This document shows, piece after piece, positions 46,461-55,163 of a DNA stretch of 64,000 nt. The position numbers and the translations under genes were made by a program. The notes under the pieces are model-generated. The model worked only from the letters and a program-made list of their open reading frames with translations. It ran no database searches and was not told where the DNA came from. Source of the stretch: Thalassobacillus devorans (lineage in GTDB: Bacteria; Bacillota; Bacilli; Bacillales; Halobacillaceae); the NCBI RefSeq assembly GCF_900176565.1, contig NZ_FXEH01000005.1, positions 271,383 through 335,382 on the forward strand, in the 5' to 3' direction. Position 1 is the stretch's first letter, and each line of letters starts with the position of its first letter.

Positions 46461-47844
46461 TATTTTCACCTCCCGGAAGATCTATAATAAAAGTTGTTCC
46501 ATTACCCAGGCTGCTCTCAACGCTAATTTGCCCACCATGCAGCCGGATGATTTCTTTCACAATGGCTAATCCTAATCCCGAGCCACCACTCGCCCGCGAG
46601 CGAGATTTATCAACCCGGTATAATCGGTCAAAAATGAACGGCAGCTCCTCAGAAGGAATCCCGCTACCTTCATCCCTTACTTTCACAACTGCACGTCCCT
46701 CTTTCTGGTTGGAACTAACGTGAATCGTTCCACCCGCAGTTGAATGCTTCAAGGCATTATCCAGTAAATTGAGAATGACCTGCTGAAAACGTTCCGGGTC
46801 TACCCAGCCTTCTACTTCTTCCGGGCATTCCAGCTCCAGTCCCACTTCTTTTTCTTCAAATACAGGATGCAGACGATTAATGACTTTGTCCAAAGAGTCA
46901 CATAACTTCACCTGTTCTGGTAAGATTGAAAATTGATTTTGATCCATTTTAGCCAAGGCAAACAAGTTTTTCACCAGCATTGTCAGTTGTTCAGATTCTT
47001 CTTTTATGATGTTCAAGTAATGCTCCCGGTCTTTTGACGTCAAGCTGCTTCTCGAAGCGATATCCGCATACCCTTTTATATAGGTGAGCGGTGTACGTAA
47101 TTCATGAGCGATATTAGCAAGAAAGTCATTGCGTTCATTTTTCAAGTGCTCTAAATCTCTGGCTAATGTTTGAATCGCGGCAGCAAGTTCGCCTAATTCA
47201 TCTTTTCTTTTTGTCATTTCCAGTGATATATTAGTTTCTCCCATGCTCATTCGCTCGGTCGTCTGTTTCAAATGAAGCAACGGTAAAGTCAAAAAGCGGG
47301 TTAAAATAAATATAGTGATGATTGTCAATAAAACGGTAAACAAACCAATAATGATAAATTGTCTGGTCAGCTCATGCACTACTTGCTGGACAGAATCAGA
47401 AGGTGAAAACATATAAACATGCCCCATCATTTTTCCTTCAACGACAATCGGAGACAATGTAGCAATATACGGTGCAGATCTCCACTTTTCTTCAATGACT
47501 CTTCCAATGTGCCCTGTATTCTGATAATCATTGTCTTTAATCAAATGAGTGATTTCATCTGTGGCAGCTGTAGATTTAGAGAGGATTTTCCCTTCATTAT
47601 TAGTGATGATGACATCTGTAGCGGCCTCTGTTTCCATCAATGCTACATGATTCAAAGTAACATCATCGAAGCTTTTCTCCAGTACATCCCGGTGGCTATT
47701 CCCGCGTGCGAGCAGCCCGTCCAATACCTCATCCACTTGATCAGAGACAAGATTCGTATAGAGGACAGAAAAGAGCAATACTTCCACAATCACAATAAAT
47801 ATAAAAAATATCGATGCGACTTTCCAGGATAATTTATTCAGCAT
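46453..47844 (-). CDS. Sensor histidine kinase
   Basis: A 463-aa membrane kinase: helix 1 at about residues 9-30, an extracytoplasmic sensor of about 130 residues, helix 2 at about 163-185, HAMP, phospho-histidine in FLANIAHELRTPLTYIKGY, and catalytic motifs NLLDNALKHS, RDEGSGIP and GSGLGLAIVKEI. The sensor lacks Cys or Met clusters, so the signal is not evident. It is coupled to its regulator and lies 23 nt after the CcdA-like gene. Confidence 0.93.
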   Translation of the reverse strand: MLNKLSWKVASIFFIFIVIVEVLLFSVLYTNLVSDQVDEVLDGLLARGNSHRDVLEKSFDDVTLNHVALMETEAATDVIITNNEGKILSKSTAATDEITHLIKDNDYQNTGHIGRVIEEKWRSAPYIATLSPIVVEGKMMGHVYMFSPSDSVQQVVHELTRQFIIIGLFTVLLTIITIFILTRFLTLPLLHLKQTTERMSMGETNISLEMTKRKDELGELAAAIQTLARDLEHLKNERNDFLANIAHELRTPLTYIKGYADIASRSSLTSKDREHYLNIIKEESEQLTMLVKNLFALAKMDQNQFSILPEQVKLCDSLDKVINRLHPVFEEKEVGLELECPEEVEGWVDPERFQQVILNLLDNALKHSTAGGTIHVSSNQKEGRAVVKVRDEGSGIPSEELPFIFDRLYRVDKSRSRASGGSGLGLAIVKEIIRLHGGQISVESSLGNGTTFIIDLPGGENND

Positions 47845-47867
47845 AATACCAGCCTCAATTCATTCAT

Positions 47868-48599
47868 TTACCAGTAAGTCAATGTATCTAAAATCCCGAC
47901 AAGGATTAGAAGAATACCTGCTACCCTTTGGACAATTGCTCCGGCACGCCGTCCTTTTCTTAACAGGTTACCACTTAAACCAAAATAAGCAATTAATCCA
48001 ATAAACAGCAGCAAGGGTATCGAAGTCCCTAACCCGAAAACTGTTGGCATGATTGCCCCATAAGAGGTCGCCACTACAATCGGCATCAACGTAAGGAAAA
48101 ACAATACGAACATCGTAGGACAAAAAGCTAACGTAAAGCCTGCACCTAAAAAAAAACTTCCCCACGGTGATGGATTCGACATCAAACGGTCTGGAACTTT
48201 AAATAAAGTAATCGTTTTGCGGAATTTTATCCATCCTATTAAAAATACGCCGATTAAAACCAACAAAGGCCCAATCGCTTTCCTCATCCAAGGGAACATA
48301 GCCTGGAGTTCCTGGAAGATATCCCTGCCCAGCCACCAAAAAAGGAACCCTAACCCAGAGAAAACGATGATTTTTCCTAACAGGAACATCCCAATATGTC
48401 CCCACGGTATTTTTGTGCGAAGCGATTGGTTTCCGTAAACGGTCATTGCACCTATATTACTTGTTAATTGGCACGGTGCAGCTGCACCGACCAGTCCCAG
48501 CATCAACGCATATAACAATGGCCATTCTTGTACGCTGTAAGACAACTGAATGACCGGCTCCATCACTACTCTGCTGATCCAGTTTAATAATTCATACAT
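47868..48599 (-). CDS. CcdA/DsbD-like or TauE/SafE-family membrane protein
   Basis: A 243-aa protein with six or seven membrane helices. One Cys lies in each half in the arrangement of thiol-disulfide transporters: AAPCQLTSNIGA near residue 43 and LAFCPTMFVLFF near 160. This suggests electron transfer from cytoplasmic thioredoxin to outside thiols, for instance in metalloprotein or cytochrome maturation. Annotation pipelines often label such proteins sulfite exporter TauE/SafE. GGAGG is 6 nt before the ATG. First gene of an operon with the two-component system. Confidence 0.78.
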   Translation of the reverse strand: MYELLNWISRVVMEPVIQLSYSVQEWPLLYALMLGLVGAAAPCQLTSNIGAMTVYGNQSLRTKIPWGHIGMFLLGKIIVFSGLGFLFWWLGRDIFQELQAMFPWMRKAIGPLLVLIGVFLIGWIKFRKTITLFKVPDRLMSNPSPWGSFFLGAGFTLAFCPTMFVLFFLTLMPIVVATSYGAIMPTVFGLGTSIPLLLFIGLIAYFGLSGNLLRKGRRAGAIVQRVAGILLILVGILDTLTYW

Positions 48600-48635
48600 A
48601 GCTGTCCTCCTCTTGTTATAGAGTAATCGTTTATT

Positions 48636-48651
48636 TTGCAGAAAATGTGCA
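48636..48651 (-). promoter_or_regulatory. Candidate regulator box upstream of the CcdA/two-component operon
   Basis: Plus-strand TTGCAGAAAATGTGCA, 37-52 nt before the CcdA-like start, matches the box at 42864-42879. This would make the two-component system autoregulated. Confidence 0.5.
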
Positions 48652-48674
48652 GGTTTACTATGTAGAAAAACTAA

Positions 48675-48708
48675 AAAACTTAGAGGAACAATATCTCCTC
48701 TAAGTTTT
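48675..48708 (-). terminator. Terminator after minJ
   Basis: AAAACTTAGAGGA pairs perfectly with TCCTCTAAGTTTT; the minus strand ends TTTTTTAGTTTTT. It follows minJ by about 120 nt, beyond a repeat remnant. Confidence 0.8.
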
Positions 48709-48775
48709 TACATATACAAGTTTATTTCATAATCCGTATTTACAACTATTCGTTTTGTTTCATATCGTTAAATGA

Positions 48776-48845
48776 GGTGGGACTGGCTGGGAGACGGATC
48801 GCTTTCCTTCGTGCCAAAAAGGAATGTTGAATTAATGGGAGACGG
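48776..48845. repeat. Degenerate remnant of the palindromic repeat
   Basis: GGCTGGGAGACGGATCGCTTTCC is the typical left edge of a repeat unit (short pieces shared with the full copies: CGCTTTCC and CTGGGA). The expected remainder is missing. A 10-bp direct repeat, TGGGAGACGG, occurs at 48788-48797 and 48836-48845; the second copy lies inside the last codons of minJ. Confidence 0.5.
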
Positions 48846-50016
48846 CTTTTTTTCTTACATCCGCTTTGACGAAAAGCAACCCCAGGTCATAGGGATCGTG
48901 CTGATAAATCGCTCGTTGGGTAAAGCGAATTTCACCATGTTGATCACGTATTTCCATTTTACATAAGGCGCGGTTAACGTTCATGGCGTGGTAGAACTCT
49001 TCTTCATTGGTCACTTTCACCTGATTTACACGTTCGATAAGGTCTCCGACACCTATTCCCATCTGTTCGGCTGGACTGTTTTTGATAATTCCTAATACCG
49101 TCAGCCCCTGATCATTCGCCGAAAAATAAGGAGCTTTTTTATCACGAACGCGATACAACGTATGAATAAATAACTTTCCTACGACAGCTAGGCCGACTGC
49201 AGCTATGGATAAGAATTCCCACCAATAACTGACTATCGCAACTGTTGTGACAAGGAACGCCAGTAAAAACAAACCGCTTCCCAGCTTTTTTGCAGCAGTG
49301 ACAGGATGGTGACCTTTTGTTACTACGTCAAAACCACTCAGAAAAGGTACCACCATCAATCCATAACTGCCGCCTGCTATATCAAGTAATGGCCACCAAG
49401 TCATAAAGGGGGTAATGGCACCGCCTGGTATCAAAACAAATATAGGCATCATCCCCAGCTTTTTCAACCGGTGCTGGCCGATCCACTTTCCCCGGGATCC
49501 TGCCACCAGCTCTGGAAATGTCTCCTTGTGGTTCAGCCGGAGTACCCATATCGCTTCCAGGAATAATCCCCCCGCCATGATTACCGTTATACTGGTAAGC
49601 GATACGCCGGAGAACGCTTGCTGCCATTCCTCAGGTATAAAAGAAACAGAAATATTTTGTAAAAGAAAAATAATTCCATATCCTACAGTGAGTGTATAAG
49701 CGGCAGACAGCACGTTTAAACGTAATATCAGGCTCATCAAAAGTATGAGGGCACTTAACAATAAAATGACTGGAAATGGAATGACAATACCTGCTCCTAC
49801 CATCACTAGTGACAAGGTAATCCCGGTAAGGAACCCTGTTACCCATGTCCCTTTCGTTTCTGCAAAGACATCAAAAATACGAATACCGAACATGTCTCTT
49901 TCCTTTCTGACTCTCTTAAAGGAAACAATTAGACCCAACAGGATAAACCAATAAAGAAGCGGCTGCATCATTAGTCGTCCTGGTATTTGTGTAATTTCCT
50001 GAAGCCATCCTCCCAC
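48832..50016 (-). CDS. minJ: MinJ-like polytopic PDZ protein
   Basis: A 394-aa protein with eight or so membrane helices and a C-terminal cytoplasmic PDZ domain (GLTVLGIIKNSPAEQMGIGVGDLI, about residue 305 on). In B. subtilis MinJ bridges DivIVA and MinD to position division, and its gene sits next to ctpB and ftsEX as here; identification is by architecture and synteny. Start GTG at 50016, 9 nt after AAGGAGG. The final codons overlap a repeat remnant, so the extreme C-terminus may have been altered. Confidence 0.85.
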   Translation of the reverse strand: MGGWLQEITQIPGRLMMQPLLYWFILLGLIVSFKRVRKERDMFGIRIFDVFAETKGTWVTGFLTGITLSLVMVGAGIVIPFPVILLLSALILLMSLILRLNVLSAAYTLTVGYGIIFLLQNISVSFIPEEWQQAFSGVSLTSITVIMAGGLFLEAIWVLRLNHKETFPELVAGSRGKWIGQHRLKKLGMMPIFVLIPGGAITPFMTWWPLLDIAGGSYGLMVVPFLSGFDVVTKGHHPVTAAKKLGSGLFLLAFLVTTVAIVSYWWEFLSIAAVGLAVVGKLFIHTLYRVRDKKAPYFSANDQGLTVLGIIKNSPAEQMGIGVGDLIERVNQVKVTNEEEFYHAMNVNRALCKMEIRDQHGEIRFTQRAIYQHDPYDLGLLFVKADVRKKAVSH

Positions 50017-50041
50017 CTTTTATAACCTCCTTCGATAGAAA

Positions 50042-50066
50042 ACTTGGCTTGTAGCCAAGTCCTTAT
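50042..50066. repeat. Short hairpin motif, copy 2
   Basis: ACTTGGCTTGTAGCCAAGT then CCTTAT, an 8-bp hairpin with a 3-nt loop, matching 37530-37554. It lies in the minJ upstream region, between the ctpB terminator and the minJ start. Confidence 0.6.
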
Positions 50067-50099
50067 CTTTAATACAAACTTGCTTAGGCAGCAAAAAAA

Positions 50100-50126
50100 A
50101 TATCCGCAGTCACTGACTACGGATAT
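50100..50126 (-). terminator. Terminator after ctpB
   Basis: The minus strand has ATATCCGTAGTC and its near complement GACTGCGGATAT, followed by eight T residues. Confidence 0.88.
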
Positions 50127-50155
50127 AATTCGCTATCCACTCGCTAAATCCTGCT

Positions 50156-51667
50156 TTACTGCTGGAATAAAACGTCCAGCGCTTTTTCCATTTGTTTATC
50201 ATTCTTACCATCTTGTATGAGTTCCACAATTTTTGCTTCGATTGACCCGCCGGTTTTTTGATCAATGGCTCCAGTCACTTTCAGGTTTTCGTCTTCCTGA
50301 AATTGCTTTACTGCTTCCTCTGTTTTCTTATCAAAATAACCATCGGAGCGTTCCACATCATAACCCAGTCCATCAAGCATTATCTGGATATTTTTTATTT
50401 TGTCGTTGTTTTGATCATACTCCAAAGGCTCTTCTATCTCTACTGGATTGGTGTAGAAATAAGCGGGTTGTTTTACTTTCACAGTAGGTTGGACACCCTT
50501 CTCATGTATCCAATTGCCGTCAGGCGTCAACCACTTGTATAATGTGATTTTTATAGTGCTGCCATCCCCCATCGGAATAGCTTGTTGAACGGTACCTTTT
50601 CCGAAAGTGTTCTCACCGACCAGTTCATACCCCCCTGCTTCCTGCATGGCAGCAGCCAATATTTCAGAAGCAGAAGCACTACCTTCATCCATAAGTACCG
50701 TAACCGGGTAATCTTTTTTATCTTTCATTTTAGAGAAATAACGCTCTTTTTCTCCATTTTTATCTTCTACTTGTACGTATGGAACATCTTCAGGAATAAA
50801 GTTCTGTAAAATTTCCTGTACATCGGTAAATAAACCGCCTGGATTGCCTCGGACATCGATGACCAATCCTTCCATGCCTTTACTCTCTAATTCATTCAAT
50901 GCTTCTTTAAATTCGTCCGATGTTTTTTCTGAAAAAGAGGTGATCTCAATAACCCCAGCTTTCTTACCATCCTTTTCTTTAATTTCCGAATACACCGTTT
51001 CTAACGGTATATCATCACGTACAATATCGATGGACAATGAATCCGATACGCCTGGGCGCTGGATTGTCAGAGTGACTTCTGTACCTTTCTCCCCACGGAT
51101 TTGTAGAACAGTCTCATACAGATCCAGCCCTTCCACACTTTCACCGTCGACAGCAAGAATCTGGTCATTTGGTTTCAGGCCCGCTTCCTCAGCAGGGGAT
51201 CCCTTAATCGGTCCGACAATGGTCACCTTCCCGTCGACCATACTGACTTCAGCGCCAATTCCTTCAAATGAGGACTCAATGGATTGATCGAATTGCTCCA
51301 TTGTTTCTTTATCCATATATACACTATACGGATCATCCAGTGTTTCAAGCATACCCTGGATAGCACCTTCCATCAGCTGTTTATCATCGACTTCCTCCAC
51401 ATAATTCTCTTTGATGACATTGTAAGCCTGCTCAACCTTTTTCATATCACCAGAGGCATTGTTGCTGTCGCTGCCTGCTGCAAAATTCTCTAACAGTTTT
51501 TTTTGTTCACTTTCACTTAAGTCAGCAAATCGCTCAACCTTTTGCTCGGATTCTGACCCTGTATCAGGTTCTGATTGGGCAAGCTGGATGCCAAAATACG
51601 AGCCGGCAGCTCCAAGCAGTAAGGCTGCTACCAGCAAAATCACAATATGACTCTTTTTTAAATTCAT
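50156..51667 (-). CDS. ctpB: S41-family C-terminal processing protease CtpB
   Basis: A 503-aa secreted/membrane-anchored serine protease: N-terminal helix (HIVILLVAALLLGAAGSYFG), PDZ domain around 110-190 (GPIKGSPAEEAGLKPND), and a tail-specific protease domain with the serine in MDEGSASASEIL and lysine in FGKGTVQ. It ends with a peptidoglycan-binding domain (KNIQIMLDGLGYDV ... KQFQEDENLKV). In B. subtilis CtpB cleaves SpoIVFA to trigger pro-sigma-K processing. ATG 51667 is behind GAAGGGTG. Located as in B. subtilis between the ftsEX group and minJ. Confidence 0.93.
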   Translation of the reverse strand: MNLKKSHIVILLVAALLLGAAGSYFGIQLAQSEPDTGSESEQKVERFADLSESEQKKLLENFAAGSDSNNASGDMKKVEQAYNVIKENYVEEVDDKQLMEGAIQGMLETLDDPYSVYMDKETMEQFDQSIESSFEGIGAEVSMVDGKVTIVGPIKGSPAEEAGLKPNDQILAVDGESVEGLDLYETVLQIRGEKGTEVTLTIQRPGVSDSLSIDIVRDDIPLETVYSEIKEKDGKKAGVIEITSFSEKTSDEFKEALNELESKGMEGLVIDVRGNPGGLFTDVQEILQNFIPEDVPYVQVEDKNGEKERYFSKMKDKKDYPVTVLMDEGSASASEILAAAMQEAGGYELVGENTFGKGTVQQAIPMGDGSTIKITLYKWLTPDGNWIHEKGVQPTVKVKQPAYFYTNPVEIEEPLEYDQNNDKIKNIQIMLDGLGYDVERSDGYFDKKTEEAVKQFQEDENLKVTGAIDQKTGGSIEAKIVELIQDGKNDKQMEKALDVLFQQ

Positions 51668-51720
51668 CACCTTCACCCTTCTATCCTTAGAGTTCCATGG
51701 AGCCGGCTGTCAATTGCAGA

Positions 51721-51756
51721 AAAAGGCATCACACCGAAAATGTGCGATGCCTTTTC
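51721..51756 (-). terminator. Terminator after the M23 peptidase gene
   Basis: AAAAGGCATCGCACA pairs with TGTGATGCCTTTT (one mismatch) around a short A/T loop, with a T run on the minus strand. Confidence 0.88.
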
Positions 51757-51798
51757 TATTATAGTTTATGGTCTGCTTGTCCCGTAAATACCAAGTAA

Positions 51799-53175
51799 TT
51801 ACTTAAGATATGGCATAGGGTTGATTCCGCCATTTTGACTCCACTGACCATTGTGTACTTCGAAATGTAAGTGGCTGCCGAAAGACCTTCCCGTATTACC
51901 CATATCACCTATGCGTTGACCGTTACTTACAGACTGACCAAGTGAAACAGAACGTTTAGACAAGTGTGCATATACGGTACTCTTATTATACTGCGGATGA
52001 TAAATATATACAACGTGTCCATAACTGCTTGAATAAGCAGAACGGGTTACTGTTCCTGCTGCAGCGGCTTTAATCGGTGTACCGGTAGCATTCGCAATAT
52101 CAATTCCTTTATGATCGCCTAAACTTCGCTTTCCATAGCCAGAACTCAAACGACCAGCTGCCGGCCAAGCGAAAATTCCGCTGCCACCGGAGCTAAGATT
52201 ACTACTGGAGCTGCTGCTAGTTGATGTCTGTTTCGGTTGGCTCTTTTCTTCCTGTGCTTTCAAAGCTTCTAAACGCTCGCGCTCTTTACGAGCAGCTTCT
52301 TCTTTTTCTTTTTCCTTTTTCAAGCGCGCCTGGCGTTCTAATTCTTTTTGGCGTTCAATTTCTTTCTCGATCTCGGTTTTCTGTTGATTAGCCTGCTGCA
52401 TTGCCTTTTCAACTGCAGCTGCCTGGTCTCTCAATACTTTTTCTTCCTCTTCCAGAGACATTTTGTGTTCATGCAGTTCATCATGCTGTTCTTCAAGCTT
52501 CTTCAGAAGTTCTTTCTTTTCTTTCTTCTGGCTGTCTAACTGTGCTTTTAAATCTTCCAATTCTTTTTTCTGTGCTTTTAGTTCGGCCATTTTTTCTTCT
52601 ACTTGCTGCTTCTTTTCTTCTAACTCTTTCTTTTCTGCAATATGGGTATCCATGATGTTTTTATCCTGATCCATAATGGTAGTTACTGCAGTAGCCCTGT
52701 CCAGGAAATCACCGAAATCCTGTGCTCCTAAAAGCACTTCCAAATAGCTCACATTTCCACCGTTGCTTTGCAGTGATTTCAAACGGTCTGTCAACACTTC
52801 TTCACGCTTTGCAATTCGTTCTTTCAAAGCTTCGATTTCCTTCTTCAATTGTGCAATTTCTTCTTCTGTCTTTTTAATTTCAGCTTGTTTAGCATCCAGC
52901 TTTTCCTGAGTTTTTGATAGTTTTCGATCCAAAGCAGCAATCTGCTCTTCCGTGTCTGCTTGTTTGGACAAATTCTTATCAATTTTACTTTCCGTTTCAT
53001 TCTTTTCACTTGTTATGGAATTTTTATCTGAATCGATTTTCCCTTTTTCCTGTTCTAACTGGTTTAGTTCTTTCTTAATTTCATCAAGTTCTTCGTTAGC
53101 GAATACCTCTCCTGCTGAGAAAAAAGTAGTTGCTGTAACCATTACTGTAGTAAGTACAGTGAAAAACTTCTTCAT
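51799..53175 (-). CDS. EnvC-like murein hydrolase activator / M23 peptidase
   Basis: A 458-aa secreted protein: signal peptide (residues 1-25, ending FFSAGEVFA), a long coiled coil of Glu/Lys/Gln heptads to about residue 310, a Ser-rich linker, and a C-terminal LytM/M23 domain (GDHKGIDIANATGTPIKAA, YGHVVYIYH, HLHFEVHNG). The zinc ligands His, Asp and HxH appear intact, so it may be an active endopeptidase. The coiled coil is typical of partners of FtsX, encoded just upstream. Start ATG 53175 behind GGGGAGG; the longer frame is rejected. Confidence 0.9.
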   Translation of the reverse strand: MKKFFTVLTTVMVTATTFFSAGEVFANEELDEIKKELNQLEQEKGKIDSDKNSITSEKNETESKIDKNLSKQADTEEQIAALDRKLSKTQEKLDAKQAEIKKTEEEIAQLKKEIEALKERIAKREEVLTDRLKSLQSNGGNVSYLEVLLGAQDFGDFLDRATAVTTIMDQDKNIMDTHIAEKKELEEKKQQVEEKMAELKAQKKELEDLKAQLDSQKKEKKELLKKLEEQHDELHEHKMSLEEEEKVLRDQAAAVEKAMQQANQQKTEIEKEIERQKELERQARLKKEKEKEEAARKERERLEALKAQEEKSQPKQTSTSSSSSSNLSSGGSGIFAWPAAGRLSSGYGKRSLGDHKGIDIANATGTPIKAAAAGTVTRSAYSSSYGHVVYIYHPQYNKSTVYAHLSKRSVSLGQSVSNGQRIGDMGNTGRSFGSHLHFEVHNGQWSQNGGINPMPYLK

Positions 53176-53239
53176 CTCGTAGTTCCTCCCCATTTTTTGA
53201 AACATGTTTTTCTCTCTGTCACACCGGGTAACTTTATCA

Positions 53240-54136
53240 CTAGACTCTCAAGAATTTTCGTACACTCATCACGCTTCCCCAGATTCCGATGATGACTCCG
53301 ATACCGAGAATCAGCAGGGAAAGCTGCCATGCAAATGGGTCGAATGGAAGCAACTGGATAAATTCGAATTGAATTTTATCCCTCAAATTGTAGTATAAGT
53401 AATAATAACCTGATACTACTGCCGCAATAGGAATAATCGACCCTAAAATTCCCAGCAGCATACCTTCTATGAAAAATGGCCAGCGGATGAATCCGTTTGT
53501 TGCACCCACCAGTTTCATAATGCCAATTTCCTTTTTCCGGGCAATGATTGTAATTTTAATGGTATTGGAAATCAAAAATACGGCGGTCAAGACTAGCGCA
53601 ACAATTAATGCTAAACCGATGGTACGTGCATAGTCGTTGAATTGCAGAAGCCTTTGTACGATTTCCCGGCCATAGTTGACCTCAGATACCCCTTCGATTC
53701 CTTTAAGGTCATCGGCAATTGCCATCGTATTGGTTGCATCTGCCGGTTTAACTACAAATGCATCTTTTAAAGGGTTGCTTTGGTCAAACAACTCGAATGC
53801 TTTACCTTCATCGCCCATACTTTCAACCAGGCGCTCCAATTCTTGCTCTTTAGATGAAAACTCTACGGTACCGACATCTGAAATTGACTTTATTTTTTCT
53901 TCCACTCTATCAATTTCGCTTTCATCTTCAACTGTCCGATCGAGCAGAACTTTAATTTCTACATCCTTCTCGACTTCCTGTGTAATCTGATTCAGATTCA
54001 GCATGATGGCCAGAAACACTCCGACCAATAACAGGGTGGTAGTCACAGCTCCCACAGATGAAACGGTCATCCAGCCGTTTCGCCATACACTCTTACTGCC
54101 TTCACGAAAATGCCTGCTGATTGTCCTAAGCTTCAT
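53240..54136 (-). CDS. ftsX: Cell-division ABC transporter permease FtsX
   Basis: A 298-aa protein with four membrane helices and a large extracytoplasmic loop (residues about 45-165) that in relatives contacts a peptidoglycan hydrolase. The conserved C-terminal GATNGFIRWPFFIEGMLLG segment (read as KLVGATNGFIRWPFF) is FtsX-like. The start at 54136 overlaps ftsE by 11 nt with GAGGTG upstream; the longer in-frame start inside ftsE is rejected. It pairs with FtsE. Confidence 0.94.
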   Translation of the reverse strand: MKLRTISRHFREGSKSVWRNGWMTVSSVGAVTTTLLLVGVFLAIMLNLNQITQEVEKDVEIKVLLDRTVEDESEIDRVEEKIKSISDVGTVEFSSKEQELERLVESMGDEGKAFELFDQSNPLKDAFVVKPADATNTMAIADDLKGIEGVSEVNYGREIVQRLLQFNDYARTIGLALIVALVLTAVFLISNTIKITIIARKKEIGIMKLVGATNGFIRWPFFIEGMLLGILGSIIPIAAVVSGYYYLYYNLRDKIQFEFIQLLPFDPFAWQLSLLILGIGVIIGIWGSVMSVRKFLRV

Positions 54137-54812
54137 AACCGTATTCACCTCGGTGCTCATCACGCGCAACCAAACCATCTTCAATGGCGATGACCCGTTT
54201 TCTCATTTTATCGACAATGTCTTTACTGTGAGTGGCCATCACGACAGTTGTGCCTGCAGCGTTGATTTCTTCTAAGATGCTCATTATTTCCCATGATGTA
54301 TCAGGGTCAAGATTTCCTGTCGGTTCATCTGCTATCAGCAGTTTCGGATGATTGACGATAGCTCTGGCTATCGAAACCCGCTGCTGTTCGCCCCCAGACA
54401 GCTCGTCCGGAATAAAGCGGGCTTTATTTTTCAGACGGACTTGATCTAAAACTTCCATCACTCGTTTCTTGATGTTTTTAGGAGACTCTTCAATCACTTC
54501 CAACGCGAATGCGATGTTTTCATAGACTGATAGTCTTGGAAGCAGACGGAAATCCTGATAAACTACACCGATTTGGCGGCGGAGTTTTGGGATTTTGCGC
54601 TCCTTTAGGCTGGAAAGGTTAATACCATTTACCAATACGGTGCCTTTTGTGGGTTTTTCTTCCCGGAACATCAAGCGGGTAAATGTAGACTTACCTGCTC
54701 CGCTCGGCCCCACTACATACACAAATTCGCCTTGTTCAATATGTACATCTATACCATTTAAGGCCGTAACCCCATTGGGATAGGTCTTATATACAGATTG
54801 CATCTCTATCAT
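54126..54812 (-). CDS. ftsE: Cell-division ATP-binding protein FtsE
   Basis: A 228-aa ABC ATPase that drives conformational change in FtsX to activate wall hydrolysis. Walker A GPSGAGKSTF near residue 40, signature LSGGEQQRVSIARA, Walker B LLIADEPTGNLDP and H-loop ATH are present. Start ATG 54812 (MIEMQSVYKTYPNG) behind AAAGGTG; a 17-residue upstream extension is not needed. First gene of ftsE-ftsX; the M23 gene follows closely. Confidence 0.95.
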   Translation of the reverse strand: MIEMQSVYKTYPNGVTALNGIDVHIEQGEFVYVVGPSGAGKSTFTRLMFREEKPTKGTVLVNGINLSSLKERKIPKLRRQIGVVYQDFRLLPRLSVYENIAFALEVIEESPKNIKKRVMEVLDQVRLKNKARFIPDELSGGEQQRVSIARAIVNHPKLLIADEPTGNLDPDTSWEIMSILEEINAAGTTVVMATHSKDIVDKMRKRVIAIEDGLVARDEHRGEYGYEA

Positions 54813-55163
54813 AAATAAATCACCTTTAATTTCCTTGTTGTAATTCTCCTGGTGCTCTTCCAAGAATTTACCAAAACTGAACTCTGCTGGAATACCATAA
54901 ATATTATAACATCACGATTCGCCTTTTTATGACACAAAATTATTACATTTTCATTTCAAAAGCTTATATCATTTAATTAAATTGCAATAATCATCATAAC
55001 TCGACATAAATCCTTACGCAAAATCCCTTATAAATACAGATTTATTGACATACCTTGAAACCACTTCATAATAATCCTTTAACAAGGTTAGATTTCTTAG
55101 TACACAAAAAAACTTGAGCAAGCAATGCCCAAGTTTTTTTGTTAAGTATTACGTTCTTTACAA
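54813..55163. other. Intergenic region upstream of ftsE
   Basis: This 351-bp A/T-rich stretch carries, on the minus strand, a TGTTATAAT extended -10 at 54911-54903, about 90 nt before ftsE, with no clear -35. The far end holds the cccB terminator. I see no further gene or repeat. Confidence 0.55.
55105..55140. terminator. Terminator after cccB
   Basis: AAAAAAACTTG and CAAGTTTTTTT pair perfectly, with an inner GC/GC pair, giving a terminator on the minus strand for cccB; it could act in both directions. Confidence 0.85.
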
